Shown: positions 26,205 through 35,854 of the stretch, in pieces | Layout: every line of letters begins with the position of its first letter | Position numbering within the stretch: position 1 is the first letter of the stretch | Origin: Nocardia terpenica | GTDB lineage: Bacteria; Actinomycetota; Actinomycetes; Mycobacteriales; Mycobacteriaceae | Direction of reading: 5' to 3' | DNA length: 64,000 bases | NCBI RefSeq assembly: GCF_013186535.1 | Contig: NZ_JABMCZ010000002.1 | Location: 682,001 to 746,000 of the forward strand | Made by a program: the position numbers and the translations under genes | Notes under the pieces: generated by a model | Told to the model about the DNA's origin: nothing | The model's database searches: none | Seen by the model: only the letters and a program-made list of their open reading frames with translations

Positions 26205-26990
26205 TCAGCTGAATTGCACACGGACCGAACCGAGTCCGGCGAACTCGGCACGAAACACATCGCCCGGCCGGGCGTCGATGGCGCGGGTGCACGAACCCGG
26301 CAGCACGATGTCGCCGGCGCGCAGCCGCACCCCGAACGAGGCGACCTTGCGGGCCAGCCAGGCCACCGCGATCGTCGGATCGCCGAGCACGGCATCGCTG
26401 CGGCCCTCGGCGACCACCTCGGCATTGCGCGTCAGCCGGGCGTCGATGTTCTTGATATCCAGGCGATCCGGTTCCACCCGCTGCGCACCCAGCACCCACC
26501 CGGCCGACGACGCGTTGTCGGCAATGGTGTCGCACAGCGCGATGTTCCAGTCCTTGATGCGCGTGTCGATGAGCTCGATCGCGGGCGCGTAGGCGACGGT
26601 CGCGTCCAGCACGTCGGCCTCGGTGCAGTCCGCGCCCGGCAGATCCTTGCCGAGCACGAAGCCCACCTCCACCTCGACCCGCGGATACAGATACCGCGCG
26701 GCCTCGACCGGCACGTCCTCGAACACCCGCATCTCCCCCAGCAGGTGACCGTAGTCCGGTTCGTCCACGCCCATCATCTGCTGCATCGCCTTCGACGACA
26801 GCCCCACCTTGTGGCCCACCACCCGCGCCCCGCCCGCGAGCCGGCGGCGGATGTTGATCAGCTGGATCTCGTAGGCGTCGACCACGTCGATGCCGGGATA
26901 CCGCGTGATCAGCGGATCGACCGGCACCCGGTCCCGCTCGGCGGCCGCGAGATCCGCGGCCAGTTCGCTCCGTACCGCGTCGGACAGCAC
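26205..26990 (-). CDS. hsaE: 2-hydroxypenta-2,4-dienoate hydratase type enzyme
   Basis: This 261-residue hydratase of the fumarylacetoacetase-like family hydrates the 2-hydroxyhexa-2,4-dienoate released by HsaD. Family features are GHKVGLSSKAMQQMMGVDEPDYGHL, the metal-binding EVEVGFVLGKDL (two glutamates) and AIELIDTRIKDW. The GTG at 26990 is chosen because GGAAGGA lies 8 bases upstream; this gives exactly the length of the M. tuberculosis enzyme. The KstR operator at 27095-27108 lies 105 bp upstream. Confidence 0.92.
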   Translation of the reverse strand: MLSDAVRSELAADLAAAERDRVPVDPLITRYPGIDVVDAYEIQLINIRRRLAGGARVVGHKVGLSSKAMQQMMGVDEPDYGHLLGEMRVFEDVPVEAARYLYPRVEVEVGFVLGKDLPGADCTEADVLDATVAYAPAIELIDTRIKDWNIALCDTIADNASSAGWVLGAQRVEPDRLDIKNIDARLTRNAEVVAEGRSDAVLGDPTIAVAWLARKVASFGVRLRAGDIVLPGSCTRAIDARPGDVFRAEFAGLGSVRVQFS

Positions 26991-27094
26991 GCTTGTTTCC
27001 TTCCCAGGGCGCAAATTGAAACGAGTTTTCCTGCATCTTCTCGTCTCGACGGTCCCTTCTGCCAGACCAATATAGACCGAACCCGGCCCGATTC

Positions 27095-27108
27095 TATAAC
27101 GTGTTCTA
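27095..27108. promoter_or_regulatory. KstR operator between hsaE and kstD
   Basis: TATAACGTGTTCTA matches TNNAACNNGTTNNA at every defined base. It ends one base before the kstD ATG at 27110 and should control both the kstD operon and the divergent hsaE-hsaG-hsaF operon. The position next to the start codon implies a leaderless or very short-leader kstD message. Confidence 0.85.
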
Positions 27109-27109
27109 C

Positions 27110-28792
27110 ATGAGCGATCGGGAATACGACGTGGTGGTGGTCGGCAGCGGCGCCGCCGGCATGACCGCGGCCCTCACCGCCGCGCACCACGGTCTGCGCG
27201 CGGTGATCATCGAGAAGGCCCCGCACTACGGCGGGTCGACCGCGCGCAGCGGGGGTGGCGTGTGGGTCCCGGGCAACAGGGCGCTGCTCGCGTCGGGACG
27301 GCCCGACGATCGGGAGGAAGCCCGGCGCTACCTGTACAGCATCGTCGGCGACGCGGTGCCGAAGGAACGGATCGACACCTACATCGACCGCGGGCCCGAG
27401 GCCATCGACTTCGTTCTCGAGCACACCCCGCTGAAACTGCGGTGGGTGCCGGGCTATTCGGACTACTACCCGGAGGCTCCCGGCGGCAACCCGCACGGCC
27501 GATCCTGCGAGCCGAAGCCGTTCGACGCCATGGTCCTCGGCGCGGAGCGGTTCAAGCTGGAGCCGCCGTACGCCAAGGCACCGTTGAACGTCGTCACCAC
27601 GCAGGCGGATTTCGTTCGGGTGAGCCTGATCCGGCGGCACCCGAAGGGCGTGCTGCGGGCCCTGCGCGTGGGCGCGCGGACCTATTGGGCGAAATTCACC
27701 CGCAAGCACCTGCTGGGCATGGGGCAGGCGATCATCGCGCCGATGCGCAAGGGACTGATGGATGTCGGCGTGTCCGTTCTGCTGGATACACCGATGACCG
27801 GGTTGCTCGTGGCGGACGGCCGCGTCGTCGGCGTCGAGGCCACCCACGAGGGTGAGACGGTGCGTTTCCGCGCCCGCTACGGCGTGGTGCTCGGCGCCGG
27901 AGGGTTCGAGCACAACGCCGATATGCGGCACAAATACCAGCGCGAGCCCATCGGCACCGAGTGGACCACCGGCGCCAAGGCCAATACCGGCGACGGAATC
28001 CGGGCGGGCATGGAACTCGGTGCGGCCGTGGGCTTCATGGAGGACGCCTGGTGGGGGCCGACGGTGTTCCGGGGCGGGCGGCCCTGGTTCTGCCTGGCCG
28101 AACGCAATCTGCCCGGCGGTCTCATCGTCGACGCGCAGGGCAAGCGGTACTTCAACGAGTGCCTGCCCTATGTCGAGGCCGTGCACAAGATGTACGGCGG
28201 CGAGTACGGGCAGGGCGACGGGCCGGGCGAGCATGTGCCCTCCTGGCTGGTATTCGATCAGCGCTACCGCAACCGCTACATCTTCGCGACCCTGCAACCG
28301 GGGCAGCGAATTCCCAAGCGCTGGATGGAGAACGACAATATCGTGCAGGCGCCGACCCTGGCCGAATTGGCCGGGCGGATCGGCGTGCCGGAACAGGCCC
28401 TCCTCGATACCGTGCGGCGGTTCAACACATTTGCCGAGACCGGCGTCGACGAGGACTTCGGGCGCGGTAACAGCGCCTACGACCGCTACTACGGCGACCC
28501 GACCGTCAAACCCAATCCCTGCCTCGCCGCATTGGTTCAGGGTCCGTTCTACGCGGCCAGGATGTTCCCCGGCGACCTGGGCACCAAGGGCGGACTGGTC
28601 ACCGACACCGCCGGTCGGGTGCTGCGCGAGGACGACACGGTCATCGAGGGCCTGTACGCGGCCGGGAATACCTCCGCGCCGGTCATGGGTCACACCTACG
28701 CCGGTCCGGGCGCGACCATCGGACCCGCGATCACCTTCGGCTATCTGGCCGCCTTGGATATCGCCGACCGCGCCGAGAGGACAACGATATGA
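27110..28792 (+). CDS. kstD: 3-ketosteroid delta1-dehydrogenase
   Basis: This 560-residue FAD enzyme introduces the C1-C2 double bond of 3-ketosteroids, which together with KshA opens the steroid nucleus. The FAD motif is VVVGSGAAGMTAALTAAHHG at the N-terminus. The family segment STARSGGGVWVPGN follows. The C-terminal part reads GHTYAGPGATIGPAITFGYLAALDIA. A GTG at 27101 is in frame but lies inside the KstR operator, so ATG 27110 is preferred. It overlaps the MaoC gene by ATGA. Confidence 0.93.
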   Translation: MSDREYDVVVVGSGAAGMTAALTAAHHGLRAVIIEKAPHYGGSTARSGGGVWVPGNRALLASGRPDDREEARRYLYSIVGDAVPKERIDTYIDRGPEAIDFVLEHTPLKLRWVPGYSDYYPEAPGGNPHGRSCEPKPFDAMVLGAERFKLEPPYAKAPLNVVTTQADFVRVSLIRRHPKGVLRALRVGARTYWAKFTRKHLLGMGQAIIAPMRKGLMDVGVSVLLDTPMTGLLVADGRVVGVEATHEGETVRFRARYGVVLGAGGFEHNADMRHKYQREPIGTEWTTGAKANTGDGIRAGMELGAAVGFMEDAWWGPTVFRGGRPWFCLAERNLPGGLIVDAQGKRYFNECLPYVEAVHKMYGGEYGQGDGPGEHVPSWLVFDQRYRNRYIFATLQPGQRIPKRWMENDNIVQAPTLAELAGRIGVPEQALLDTVRRFNTFAETGVDEDFGRGNSAYDRYYGDPTVKPNPCLAALVQGPFYAARMFPGDLGTKGGLVTDTAGRVLREDDTVIEGLYAAGNTSAPVMGHTYAGPGATIGPAITFGYLAALDIADRAERTTI

Positions 28793-29652
28793 CGATCGAC
28801 CCGAAAGTCGCGCTCGGAGCGGCGCTTCCGACGCAGGAGTTCGCGTGGACGCCCTCGGACGTGCAGCTGTACCACCTGGGCCTGGGGGCCGGGGCGCGCT
28901 GGACCGATCCGGGCGAGCTGCGCTACCTCGACGATCGCGACCCGCAGGTGCTGCCGAGCTTCGCGACCGTCGCCGCGACGCTGCGGGCGACCGAGCCGCC
29001 GCGGGTGAGCTTCCCCGGCGTGGAGATCGACCTGGCCAAGGTGGTGCACGGCAGCCAGGAGGTGGTGCTGCACCGCCCGATTCCCGCGTCCGGGAAGGCG
29101 ACGAGCACCGGCCGGATCAGCGAGATCTGGGACAAGGGCTCGGCCGCGGTGATCGTGCAGGAGACCACCGCCACCGGCTCGGACGGGGAACCGCTGTGGA
29201 CCGCGCGGTCGTCCATCTTCGCCAAGGGTGAGGGCGGCTTCAGCGGCGAGCGCGGGCCCAGCCTGCGCTCCGAATTGCCGGACCGGGCACCGGATTTCGA
29301 CGTGCGCACGCCGACGCTGCCGCAGCAGGCGCTGCTGTACCGGCTGTGCGGGGACCGCAACCCGCTGCACTCGGATCCCGAATTCGCCCGCGCCGCCGGG
29401 TTTCCCAACCCGATCCTGCACGGCCTCTGCACATACGGACTGGTCTGCAAAACCGCCGTCGACACCGTCCTGGACTCGAATGCCGCCCGCGCCACCGGCT
29501 TCCGGGCCCGATTCGCGGGAATTCTCTATCCCGCGGAAACAATTCGGACCCGAATGTGGTTGGAAGGAAGTGAACTCGTCATCGCGGCCACGGTCGTGGA
29601 ACGCGAAGACGCCCCCGTGCTCGGCGACGTCCGCCTGACGTTCACCGCCTGA
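28789..29652 (+). CDS. MaoC-like enoyl-CoA hydratase
   Basis: This 287-residue double-hot-dog hydratase has the hydratase-2 motif LCGDRNPLHSDPEFARAAGF at residues 186-205 (catalytic Asp and His in the D-x-N-P-L-H core). Its place just downstream of kstD (ATGA overlap) is the same as Rv3538 in M. tuberculosis, which suggests hydration of a steroid side-chain or ring enoyl-CoA. It ends the operon and is followed by a GC-rich inverted repeat between convergent genes. Confidence 0.85.
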   Translation: MTIDPKVALGAALPTQEFAWTPSDVQLYHLGLGAGARWTDPGELRYLDDRDPQVLPSFATVAATLRATEPPRVSFPGVEIDLAKVVHGSQEVVLHRPIPASGKATSTGRISEIWDKGSAAVIVQETTATGSDGEPLWTARSSIFAKGEGGFSGERGPSLRSELPDRAPDFDVRTPTLPQQALLYRLCGDRNPLHSDPEFARAAGFPNPILHGLCTYGLVCKTAVDTVLDSNAARATGFRARFAGILYPAETIRTRMWLEGSELVIAATVVEREDAPVLGDVRLTFTA

Positions 29653-29668
29653 GCACCCGAAGACTCCG

Positions 29669-29730
29669 CCGCCCCGGTGCCGGAGGGAGGGTAGCCCGAC
29701 TACCGAAGGGCCCGGTTCCCGCCGGGGCGG
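29669..29730. terminator. GC-rich inverted repeat between convergent operons
   Basis: CCGCCCCGG (29669-29677) pairs with CCGGGGCGG (29722-29730), with an inner hairpin GGTAG-CCCGA-CTACC in the 44-base loop. It lies between the stop of the MaoC gene and that of the convergent 29743 gene. It may be a bidirectional terminator, though there is no T-run. Confidence 0.45.
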
Positions 29731-29742
29731 TGGACACCACGC

Positions 29743-30180
29743 CTAGTTTTCATCGCGCGTCGGGCGCGTGGACAGTCCCTGAATGATCAAGACGTACAGC
29801 AGGATCACCAGGATGGGGGCGGTGAGGGGGAGCCAGGCCAGGTGGAGGGGGACCAGGGTGGCGGATACCGCGGCGGCGGTGAAGAGGAGGGCGCCTGCCA
29901 CCGAGGGGAGGGTGGTGGGGACTACGCCTCGGGGGGCCGTTACCGTGGCGGCGTTGAGGAGGTAGGTGGTGGCTACCACGCCTGTGGCGGCTGCCGTCAG
30001 GGTGCCGGTGTCGGACCAGGCCAGGGCGGCCAGGGCCACCAGGACCGCGCCCGCGGCGCACAGGCGCAGCCACCAGCCCGCCACCACCAGGGCCAGCGCG
30101 GGCAGGCCCGCCCAGGGCAGGGCGATGATCACCGCGATCGTGAGCAGCAGGCCGGACAGCACTGCCAGGAATCGGGTCAT
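29743..30180 (-). CDS. Small membrane protein of the MoxR/DUF58 operon
   Basis: This 145-residue protein has four hydrophobic segments (starting MTRFLAVLSGLLLTIAVIIAL) and no named domain. It is the last gene of a five-gene operon and its ATG overlaps the DUF58 gene stop (ATGA). Its role is unknown; co-expression suggests it belongs to the same membrane-associated complex. Confidence 0.7.
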   Translation of the reverse strand: MTRFLAVLSGLLLTIAVIIALPWAGLPALALVVAGWWLRLCAAGAVLVALAALAWSDTGTLTAAATGVVATTYLLNAATVTAPRGVVPTTLPSVAGALLFTAAAVSATLVPLHLAWLPLTAPILVILLYVLIIQGLSTRPTRDEN

Positions 30181-31447
30181 CGCCGCACCCGGACCGGTCG
30201 GCGGTGGCGCGGGATCAGCCGCATCACCTGGTCGAGGCGGGCGTCCTGCGGCCAGGCCACGATGTCGACGCCGACCGTGCCCATATCGCGGTACATGGCG
30301 GCGCGCTCCAGCTGCCACATCCGCGCCAGCGTCGGGTCCAGGCCATCGCGAAAGGGCGTGCCGCGCAGCACATCCACGACCACCACCACGTGACCGCGCT
30401 TGCGCAGATCGATCAGGGCCAGCGCGAACTGGGTGTCCAGCAGGGTGGAGAACGCCACCACGATCGCGCCCAGCGGCACCGCGGCGCGCGGGGCCAGCGT
30501 GCCCGAGGTGGCGATGTGCTCGTCACCGACGTCGAGCACGGCGTCGACGATGCGATAGAACTGGCGGCGGCCGATATCCGGCCGCAACCACCGCGGCCCC
30601 TGCCCCAGGCACACCACCGCGGTCCGGTCCCCGGCCTGCAACGCCGACTGCGCCACCTGCGCCGCCCCGCGCACCGACAGCTCCAGCGACTCGGCGGCCG
30701 GGCCCGGCGCCTGCATCGAGGTGTCCACCAGCACAACGACATCCGCGGCCCGGTTGGTCAGCCGCTCGGTGACGTAGAGCCGCCCGCGCCGCGCGCTCAC
30801 CGGCCAGTTCACCGTGCGCAGCTGATCGCCCGGGGTGTAGGCCCGGATATCGGCGTACTCCACGCCCGGCCCGTGGCGGCGGGTCGGATGGGTGCCGACG
30901 CGCTCGGGAAGTTCGGTGCGCGGCAACGGCATTCGCTGCGGGTCGGCGATCGGGTACACGTACACCTGCCCGGCGGGCAGCGTCTCCGAGGCGATCCACA
31001 GCCCGGCGGGACCGAGCGCGGTGACCCGGACGGTGACCGGGTAGCGGCCCCAGCGGGTGGTCGCCAGCGCCAGCCGCAGGCCCGCCGGGGCGGCGCCCGA
31101 GTCCACCGCCAGCTCCACCCGGGTCGCCAGGCCGTGCGCGGCGTCGGGCTTGCAGCGCAGCAGGGCGTGGCCGCGCTCGACGAACGCCGCCACCGACAGC
31201 ACCACCTCCTCGGATTCGAAGCAGCGCAGCGGGCCCGCGCCGTCCACCTGAATCCTGGTGCGCGACACCTGCATCGGGGCGGTGGCGAGCACGCCGAGCA
31301 TGGGCGCGGCGAACACCACCAGCGGCCAGCGGTCCAGCAGCACGGCCAGGGCCAGGGCCGGGGCCGCCGTCGCGGCCAGCAGATACACCAGGGGGGCGGG
31401 CCGCCAACGCAATTCGGCCTCGGCGACGGCGCTGGTATCGCGGTGCC

Positions 31448-31451
<4 letters not shown>
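30177..31451 (-). CDS. DUF58 domain protein
   Basis: This 424-residue protein has two N-terminal membrane helices (PLVYLLAATAAPALALAVLL and a following WPLVVFAAPMLGVLAT segment). A large cytoplasmic or periplasmic domain follows with the DUF58 core EYADIRAYTPGDQLRTVNWP and a vWA-like region VVVLVDTSMQAPG. DUF58 proteins occur with MoxR AAA+ ATPases in operons of uncertain but envelope- or metal-related function. The ATG overlaps the MoxR stop (ATGA). Confidence 0.85.
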
Positions 31452-32422
<971 letters not shown>

Positions 32423-32436
32423 GTTTGCCGTCCTCG

Positions 32437-32964
32437 TCACATGGCTTGTAGTCGGCGCAGGATCTCGTCCAGGGCGGCGCGGCCCGGGGCGGGGGTGTGC
32501 TGGTCGCGCAGCGCGGAATTCGCCGGATCCACCCAGCGCCACAGCTCGGGGCCGAACTGCAGCAGTCCCGCCGCCTCGGTGGCGCGGCGGTTCTTGGCGA
32601 TCCGGTGCCCGCTCGACAGCTCGAACTCCTTGGCCAGCAAGGGTCGCAGGTGCCGGTCCCAGTCGGCGCGCGAGCCGTCGGCGCGGTCGGCGAGCATCTG
32701 CGCGCGGGCCTGCCAGCGGCGCAGCATCTCCGCCGGACCGTTCTCGATCTCGTCGTCGGCCGGGTCGGCGGGCGGGTGAATGCTCCAGTCGGTCAGCGAC
32801 CACAGCAGCAGGCCCAGCGCGATCAGCACCGGCCCCCCGACCAGCAGCGGCAGCAGGGCGCGCAGGTGGCCCAGTGCGAACAGGTCGATCACCAGGATCA
32901 GAGCGACCGCACCGCCGACGATCACGGAGCGGATCATGGTGACCTGAGGGGCCCGATCGCTCAC
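32437..32964 (-). CDS. Membrane protein of the MoxR operon
   Basis: This 175-residue protein has two N-terminal membrane helices (MIRSVIVGGAVALILVIDLF, then LLPLLVGGPVLIALGLLLW) and a soluble acidic tail. No family is recognised. The GTG overlaps the DUF4129 stop (GTGA) and MoxR follows 14 bp later. It is probably part of the same complex as the DUF58 and DUF4129 proteins. Confidence 0.72.
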   Translation of the reverse strand: MSDRAPQVTMIRSVIVGGAVALILVIDLFALGHLRALLPLLVGGPVLIALGLLLWSLTDWSIHPPADPADDEIENGPAEMLRRWQARAQMLADRADGSRADWDRHLRPLLAKEFELSSGHRIAKNRRATEAAGLLQFGPELWRWVDPANSALRDQHTPAPGRAALDEILRRLQAM

Positions 32965-34073
32965 AGCCGTTCTCCCCGAAGATCTTTCAGCACAATGCGG
33001 AGTAGTTGCTCGGCGCGCATGCGCTGCCACTCCAGCATGGAGTGTGGGCTGAATCGGGCCTCCTCGAACAGGGCCACCAGTTCGCGGGCCGACGCGTCGT
33101 GCAGCGCGCCGCGCTCGAAGGCCCGGGCCAGCACCTCCGAGGGGGTGTCGGAGATCAGCGGCGCCACCTCGCGGGCCTGGGCCAGGCCGCGTTCCATGGC
33201 GACATAGCAGGAGATGACGGCGAGGCGGGCGTCGCGGCCGGAGGCCATCATCGCCGCCAGGCCCATCTCGGCCACCTCGGCGAGCGAGACCGGGGGTTCG
33301 GCGGCCGCGGGCGCCGCCGGATCGGGCTCCGGCGCGGGCGCCCGCCGGGTGCCGAGGGCGACGACCACCAGGCCGATCACGGCGGTGGCGACCAGTGCGA
33401 CCGCGGCCCCGCCGACCAGCAGCAGGGTGCGCCCGGACAGCTCCGGGGCGGCCGGGAGCGGGGTGGGCGACGGAATCTCCGTGGGCCGCGCCGTGACCGT
33501 GGCCGCCGGGTGCGTCTCGGCGGGCGAGGCGCCGTGTCCCGCAAGCAGATACACCACCCAGACCAACGCCGCGACGAGCGCCGTGGCCGCCAGGATGGCG
33601 AGCACCAGCAGCAGCGCCCGGCCCGACAGCCCCGCCGACCGCGCCCGCTTCGGCTCCCGATCCGGCATGGCCAGCGGCAGCCGATGATGGCTGGTCATCA
33701 CGCCCGCCAGCAGAATCACCACCGACACCAGCGACAACACCGGCATGAGCGCCACGGTCACCACCGACGGCGGCGAAACGGCATGCGGCCCACCGGTTCC
33801 CGGCACGAACCCGCGCAGCGCGACCACGACGAGCAGCAGCAGCGCGATCCCGGCCAAAAACATGCCGGGATGACGTAACGGCATGTTGCCGGGATGACGT
33901 AGCGGCATGTTGCCGGGATGACGTAGCGGCATGTTGCCGGGATGACGTAGCGCCAACATGCCCGGACGACGTAGCGCCAACATGCGCGGATGACGTAGCG
34001 GCGACATGCGCGGATGACGTAGCGGCGACATGCCGGGATGATGCCGCGACTCGACGGCGCGCGGTATCGCCAT
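32961..34073 (-). CDS. DUF4129 domain protein with a repeat-encoded N-terminal insertion
   Basis: This membrane protein has several hydrophobic segments and a C-terminal DUF4129 region (AVISCYVAMERGLAQAREV ... VLARAF ... FEEARFSPHSM). It heads the MoxR operon. From ATG 34073 it has 370 residues, and residues about 11-75 are encoded by repeat copy R3, mostly the unit LRHPGNMP. The first membrane helix FLAGIALLLLVVVALRGF starts with residues encoded by the repeat hairpin itself. Alternative starts are ATG 33863 inside the repeat, which would remove the insertion, and GTG 34118. The start is therefore uncertain. Confidence 0.72.
   Translation of the reverse strand: MAIPRAVESRHHPGMSPLRHPRMSPLRHPRMLALRRPGMLALRHPGNMPLRHPGNMPLRHPGNMPLRHPGMFLAGIALLLLVVVALRGFVPGTGGPHAVSPPSVVTVALMPVLSLVSVVILLAGVMTSHHRLPLAMPDREPKRARSAGLSGRALLLVLAILAATALVAALVWVVYLLAGHGASPAETHPAATVTARPTEIPSPTPLPAAPELSGRTLLLVGGAAVALVATAVIGLVVVALGTRRAPAPEPDPAAPAAAEPPVSLAEVAEMGLAAMMASGRDARLAVISCYVAMERGLAQAREVAPLISDTPSEVLARAFERGALHDASARELVALFEEARFSPHSMLEWQRMRAEQLLRIVLKDLRGERL
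33847..34041. repeat. Dispersed repeat copy R3 inside the DUF4129 gene
   Basis: A hairpin ATCCCGGC-CAAAAACAT-GCCGGGAT at 33847-33871 is followed by seven 24-bp units (33864-34031) and a partial one (34032-34041). The unit starts GCCGGGATGACGTAGCGGC. The outer units drift (GCCCGGACG, GCGCGGATG), as if older. Read on the minus strand the array encodes 8-residue repeats within the N-terminus of the DUF4129 protein. Confidence 0.9.
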
Positions 34074-34268
34074 TCCCACTCGGCCCACCGGCCTCTCCCA
34101 AGAGCATCGGTACTGCACAGAGCAGGCACATCGTTACATGCCGAGCGGTACGTCAGGTGGGAAATCCGAAACACCGGCCGTACGACAATTCGGTGAACGG
34201 CATTATCGTTCGGTTCGCATCACAACCATTTGTGAAGGTGCCCAAGCCGACCCGTCATTCCGGCACGT

Positions 34269-35441
34269 TCACGCCGTCAGTACCAAGCCCGATGTCGGGA
34301 CGCCGGTGCCCGCGGTTACCACGACGTTTTCCAGGCCGGGGACCTGGTTTACCGATGTTCCCCGGATCAGGCGGACGGCCTCGGCTATGCCGTTCATGCC
34401 GTGGATGTATGCCTCGCCGAGTTGGCCGCCGTGGGTATTCAGGGGGAGGCGGCCGCCCAGTTCGATGGCGCCGTCGGCGATGAAGTCCTTGGCGTCGCCG
34501 CGGCCGCAGAAGCCCAGTTCCTCCAGTTGCATCAGGACGAAGGGGGTGAAGTGGTCGTAGAGGATGGCGGCCTGCATGTCCTCGGGGCGCAGGCCGCTCT
34601 GTGCCCAGAGCTGGTTGCCCACCAGGCCCATCTCCGGCAGGCCGGTGAGGGCGTCGCGGTAGTAGCTGGTCATGACGTATTGGTCGGAGCCCGAGCCCTG
34701 GGCCGCGGCGGCGATGGTGGCGGGTGTGTGGCGAAGGTCCTGTGCGCGTTCGGCACTCGTGATCACCAGCGCCACCGCCCCGTCGGTCTCCTGGCAGCAG
34801 TCCAGCAGGTGCAGCGGTTCGGCGATCCAGCGCGAATTCTGGTGGTCCGCCAGCGTGATCGGCTTGCCGTAGAAGTGCGCCGCCGGATTCACCGCCGCGT
34901 GCTTGCGATCCGCGACCGCGACCCGGCCGAAGTCGGCGCTGGTCGCGCCGTAGACGTGCATGTAGCGCCGCGCCACCATGGCCACCTGCGCCGCCGGGGT
35001 GCCCAGGCCCTGCGGATACGACCACGCCGCATCCACACCCGAGGAGGTCGGCGCGGCCGCCAGCTGGGTGGAGAACTGGCCGAAGCGATGCCCGGAGCGC
35101 TCGTTGAAGGCCCGGTAGGCCACCACCACATCGGCGATGCCGGTCGCCACCGCCATGGCCGCCTGCTGCACCGTCGCGCACGCCGCGCCGCCGCCGAACG
35201 GAATATTGCTGAAGAAGGTGAGATTCGGGATGCCGACGGCCCGCGCCACCGCGGCCTGGGTATTGGTATCCATCGTGAACGTGGTCAGCCCGGTCACGTC
35301 CGCGGAGGTCAGCCCGGCGTCGTCGAGCGCCGCGGTGACCGCCTCGGCGGCCAGGCGCAATTCGCTGCGGCCGGAGTCCTTGGAGAAATCGGTGGCCCCG
35401 ATCCCGACGATGGCGGCCCTGCCGCCGATACCCGCGCTCAC
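34269..35441 (-). CDS. ltp2: Thiolase-fold steroid side-chain aldolase
   Basis: This 390-residue thiolase-fold protein is Ltp2-like. Ltp2 together with the DUF35 domain of ChsH2 carries out the retro-aldol removal of propionyl-CoA from the C17 side chain of cholesterol. Family segments are FFSNIPFGGGAACATVQQAAMAVATG, AILYDHFTPFVLMQLEELGFCGRG and LPLNTHGGQLGEAYIHGMNGI (the usual C-terminal his/gly motif of this group). The GTG overlaps chsH1 (GTGA). It is the last gene of the operon. Confidence 0.9.
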   Translation of the reverse strand: MSAGIGGRAAIVGIGATDFSKDSGRSELRLAAEAVTAALDDAGLTSADVTGLTTFTMDTNTQAAVARAVGIPNLTFFSNIPFGGGAACATVQQAAMAVATGIADVVVAYRAFNERSGHRFGQFSTQLAAAPTSSGVDAAWSYPQGLGTPAAQVAMVARRYMHVYGATSADFGRVAVADRKHAAVNPAAHFYGKPITLADHQNSRWIAEPLHLLDCCQETDGAVALVITSAERAQDLRHTPATIAAAAQGSGSDQYVMTSYYRDALTGLPEMGLVGNQLWAQSGLRPEDMQAAILYDHFTPFVLMQLEELGFCGRGDAKDFIADGAIELGGRLPLNTHGGQLGEAYIHGMNGIAEAVRLIRGTSVNQVPGLENVVVTAGTGVPTSGLVLTA

Positions 35442-35854
35442 GCCTTCTCCCGCAGTGCGATAACGACTTTCGCCTGAATGTGCTCCCCGAGGCTGTCGCG
35501 CCCGATCACGTCGAGCCGGACCTCACCGCCCTCGATCGCGGTCACGGTGCCGCTCAGCGTCAGGGTGTCGCCCGCGTACAGCGGCACACCGAGCCGCAGC
35601 GCAATGGATTTCACGACCGCCCCCGGTCCCGCCCAGTCGGTCACGAAGCGCTGCACCAGGCCGGTGTCGGTGAGGATATTGACGAAGATGTCGGCCGACC
35701 CGCGCGCCACCGCCTTGTCCCGATCGTGGTGCACATCCTGAAAGTCCCTGGTGGCCAGGGCCGTACTGATCACGAAGGTGGGGTCGGCGTGAATGGCCGT
35801 CTCGGGCAGGGTGGTGCCGACGCGGACGGCGGCGGGTTCCAGCGTGGCGGTCAT
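35438..35854 (-). CDS. chsH1: MaoC-like hydratase small subunit
   Basis: This 138-residue single hot-dog protein corresponds to ChsH1, which pairs with ChsH2 to hydrate the C17 enoyl-CoA side chain. It contains TRDFQDVHHDRDKAVARGSADIFVN, the region with the hydratase-like Asp/His, and a conserved LRLGVPLYAGDTLTLSGTV. Both ends overlap the neighbouring genes (ATGA with chsH2, GTGA with ltp2), which is the gene order of the mycobacterial igr operon. Confidence 0.9.
   Translation of the reverse strand: MTATLEPAAVRVGTTLPETAIHADPTFVISTALATRDFQDVHHDRDKAVARGSADIFVNILTDTGLVQRFVTDWAGPGAVVKSIALRLGVPLYAGDTLTLSGTVTAIEGGEVRLDVIGRDSLGEHIQAKVVIALREKA

Noticed and set aside
27101..27109. GTG start for kstD at 27101
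   Set aside because: It lies inside the perfect KstR operator and adds only three residues. ATG 27110 fits homologues better.
34221..34234. CACAA-CCAT-TTGTG dyad upstream of the MoxR operon
   Set aside because: Five-base arms in a 195-bp spacer are expected by chance often enough that no claim is made.
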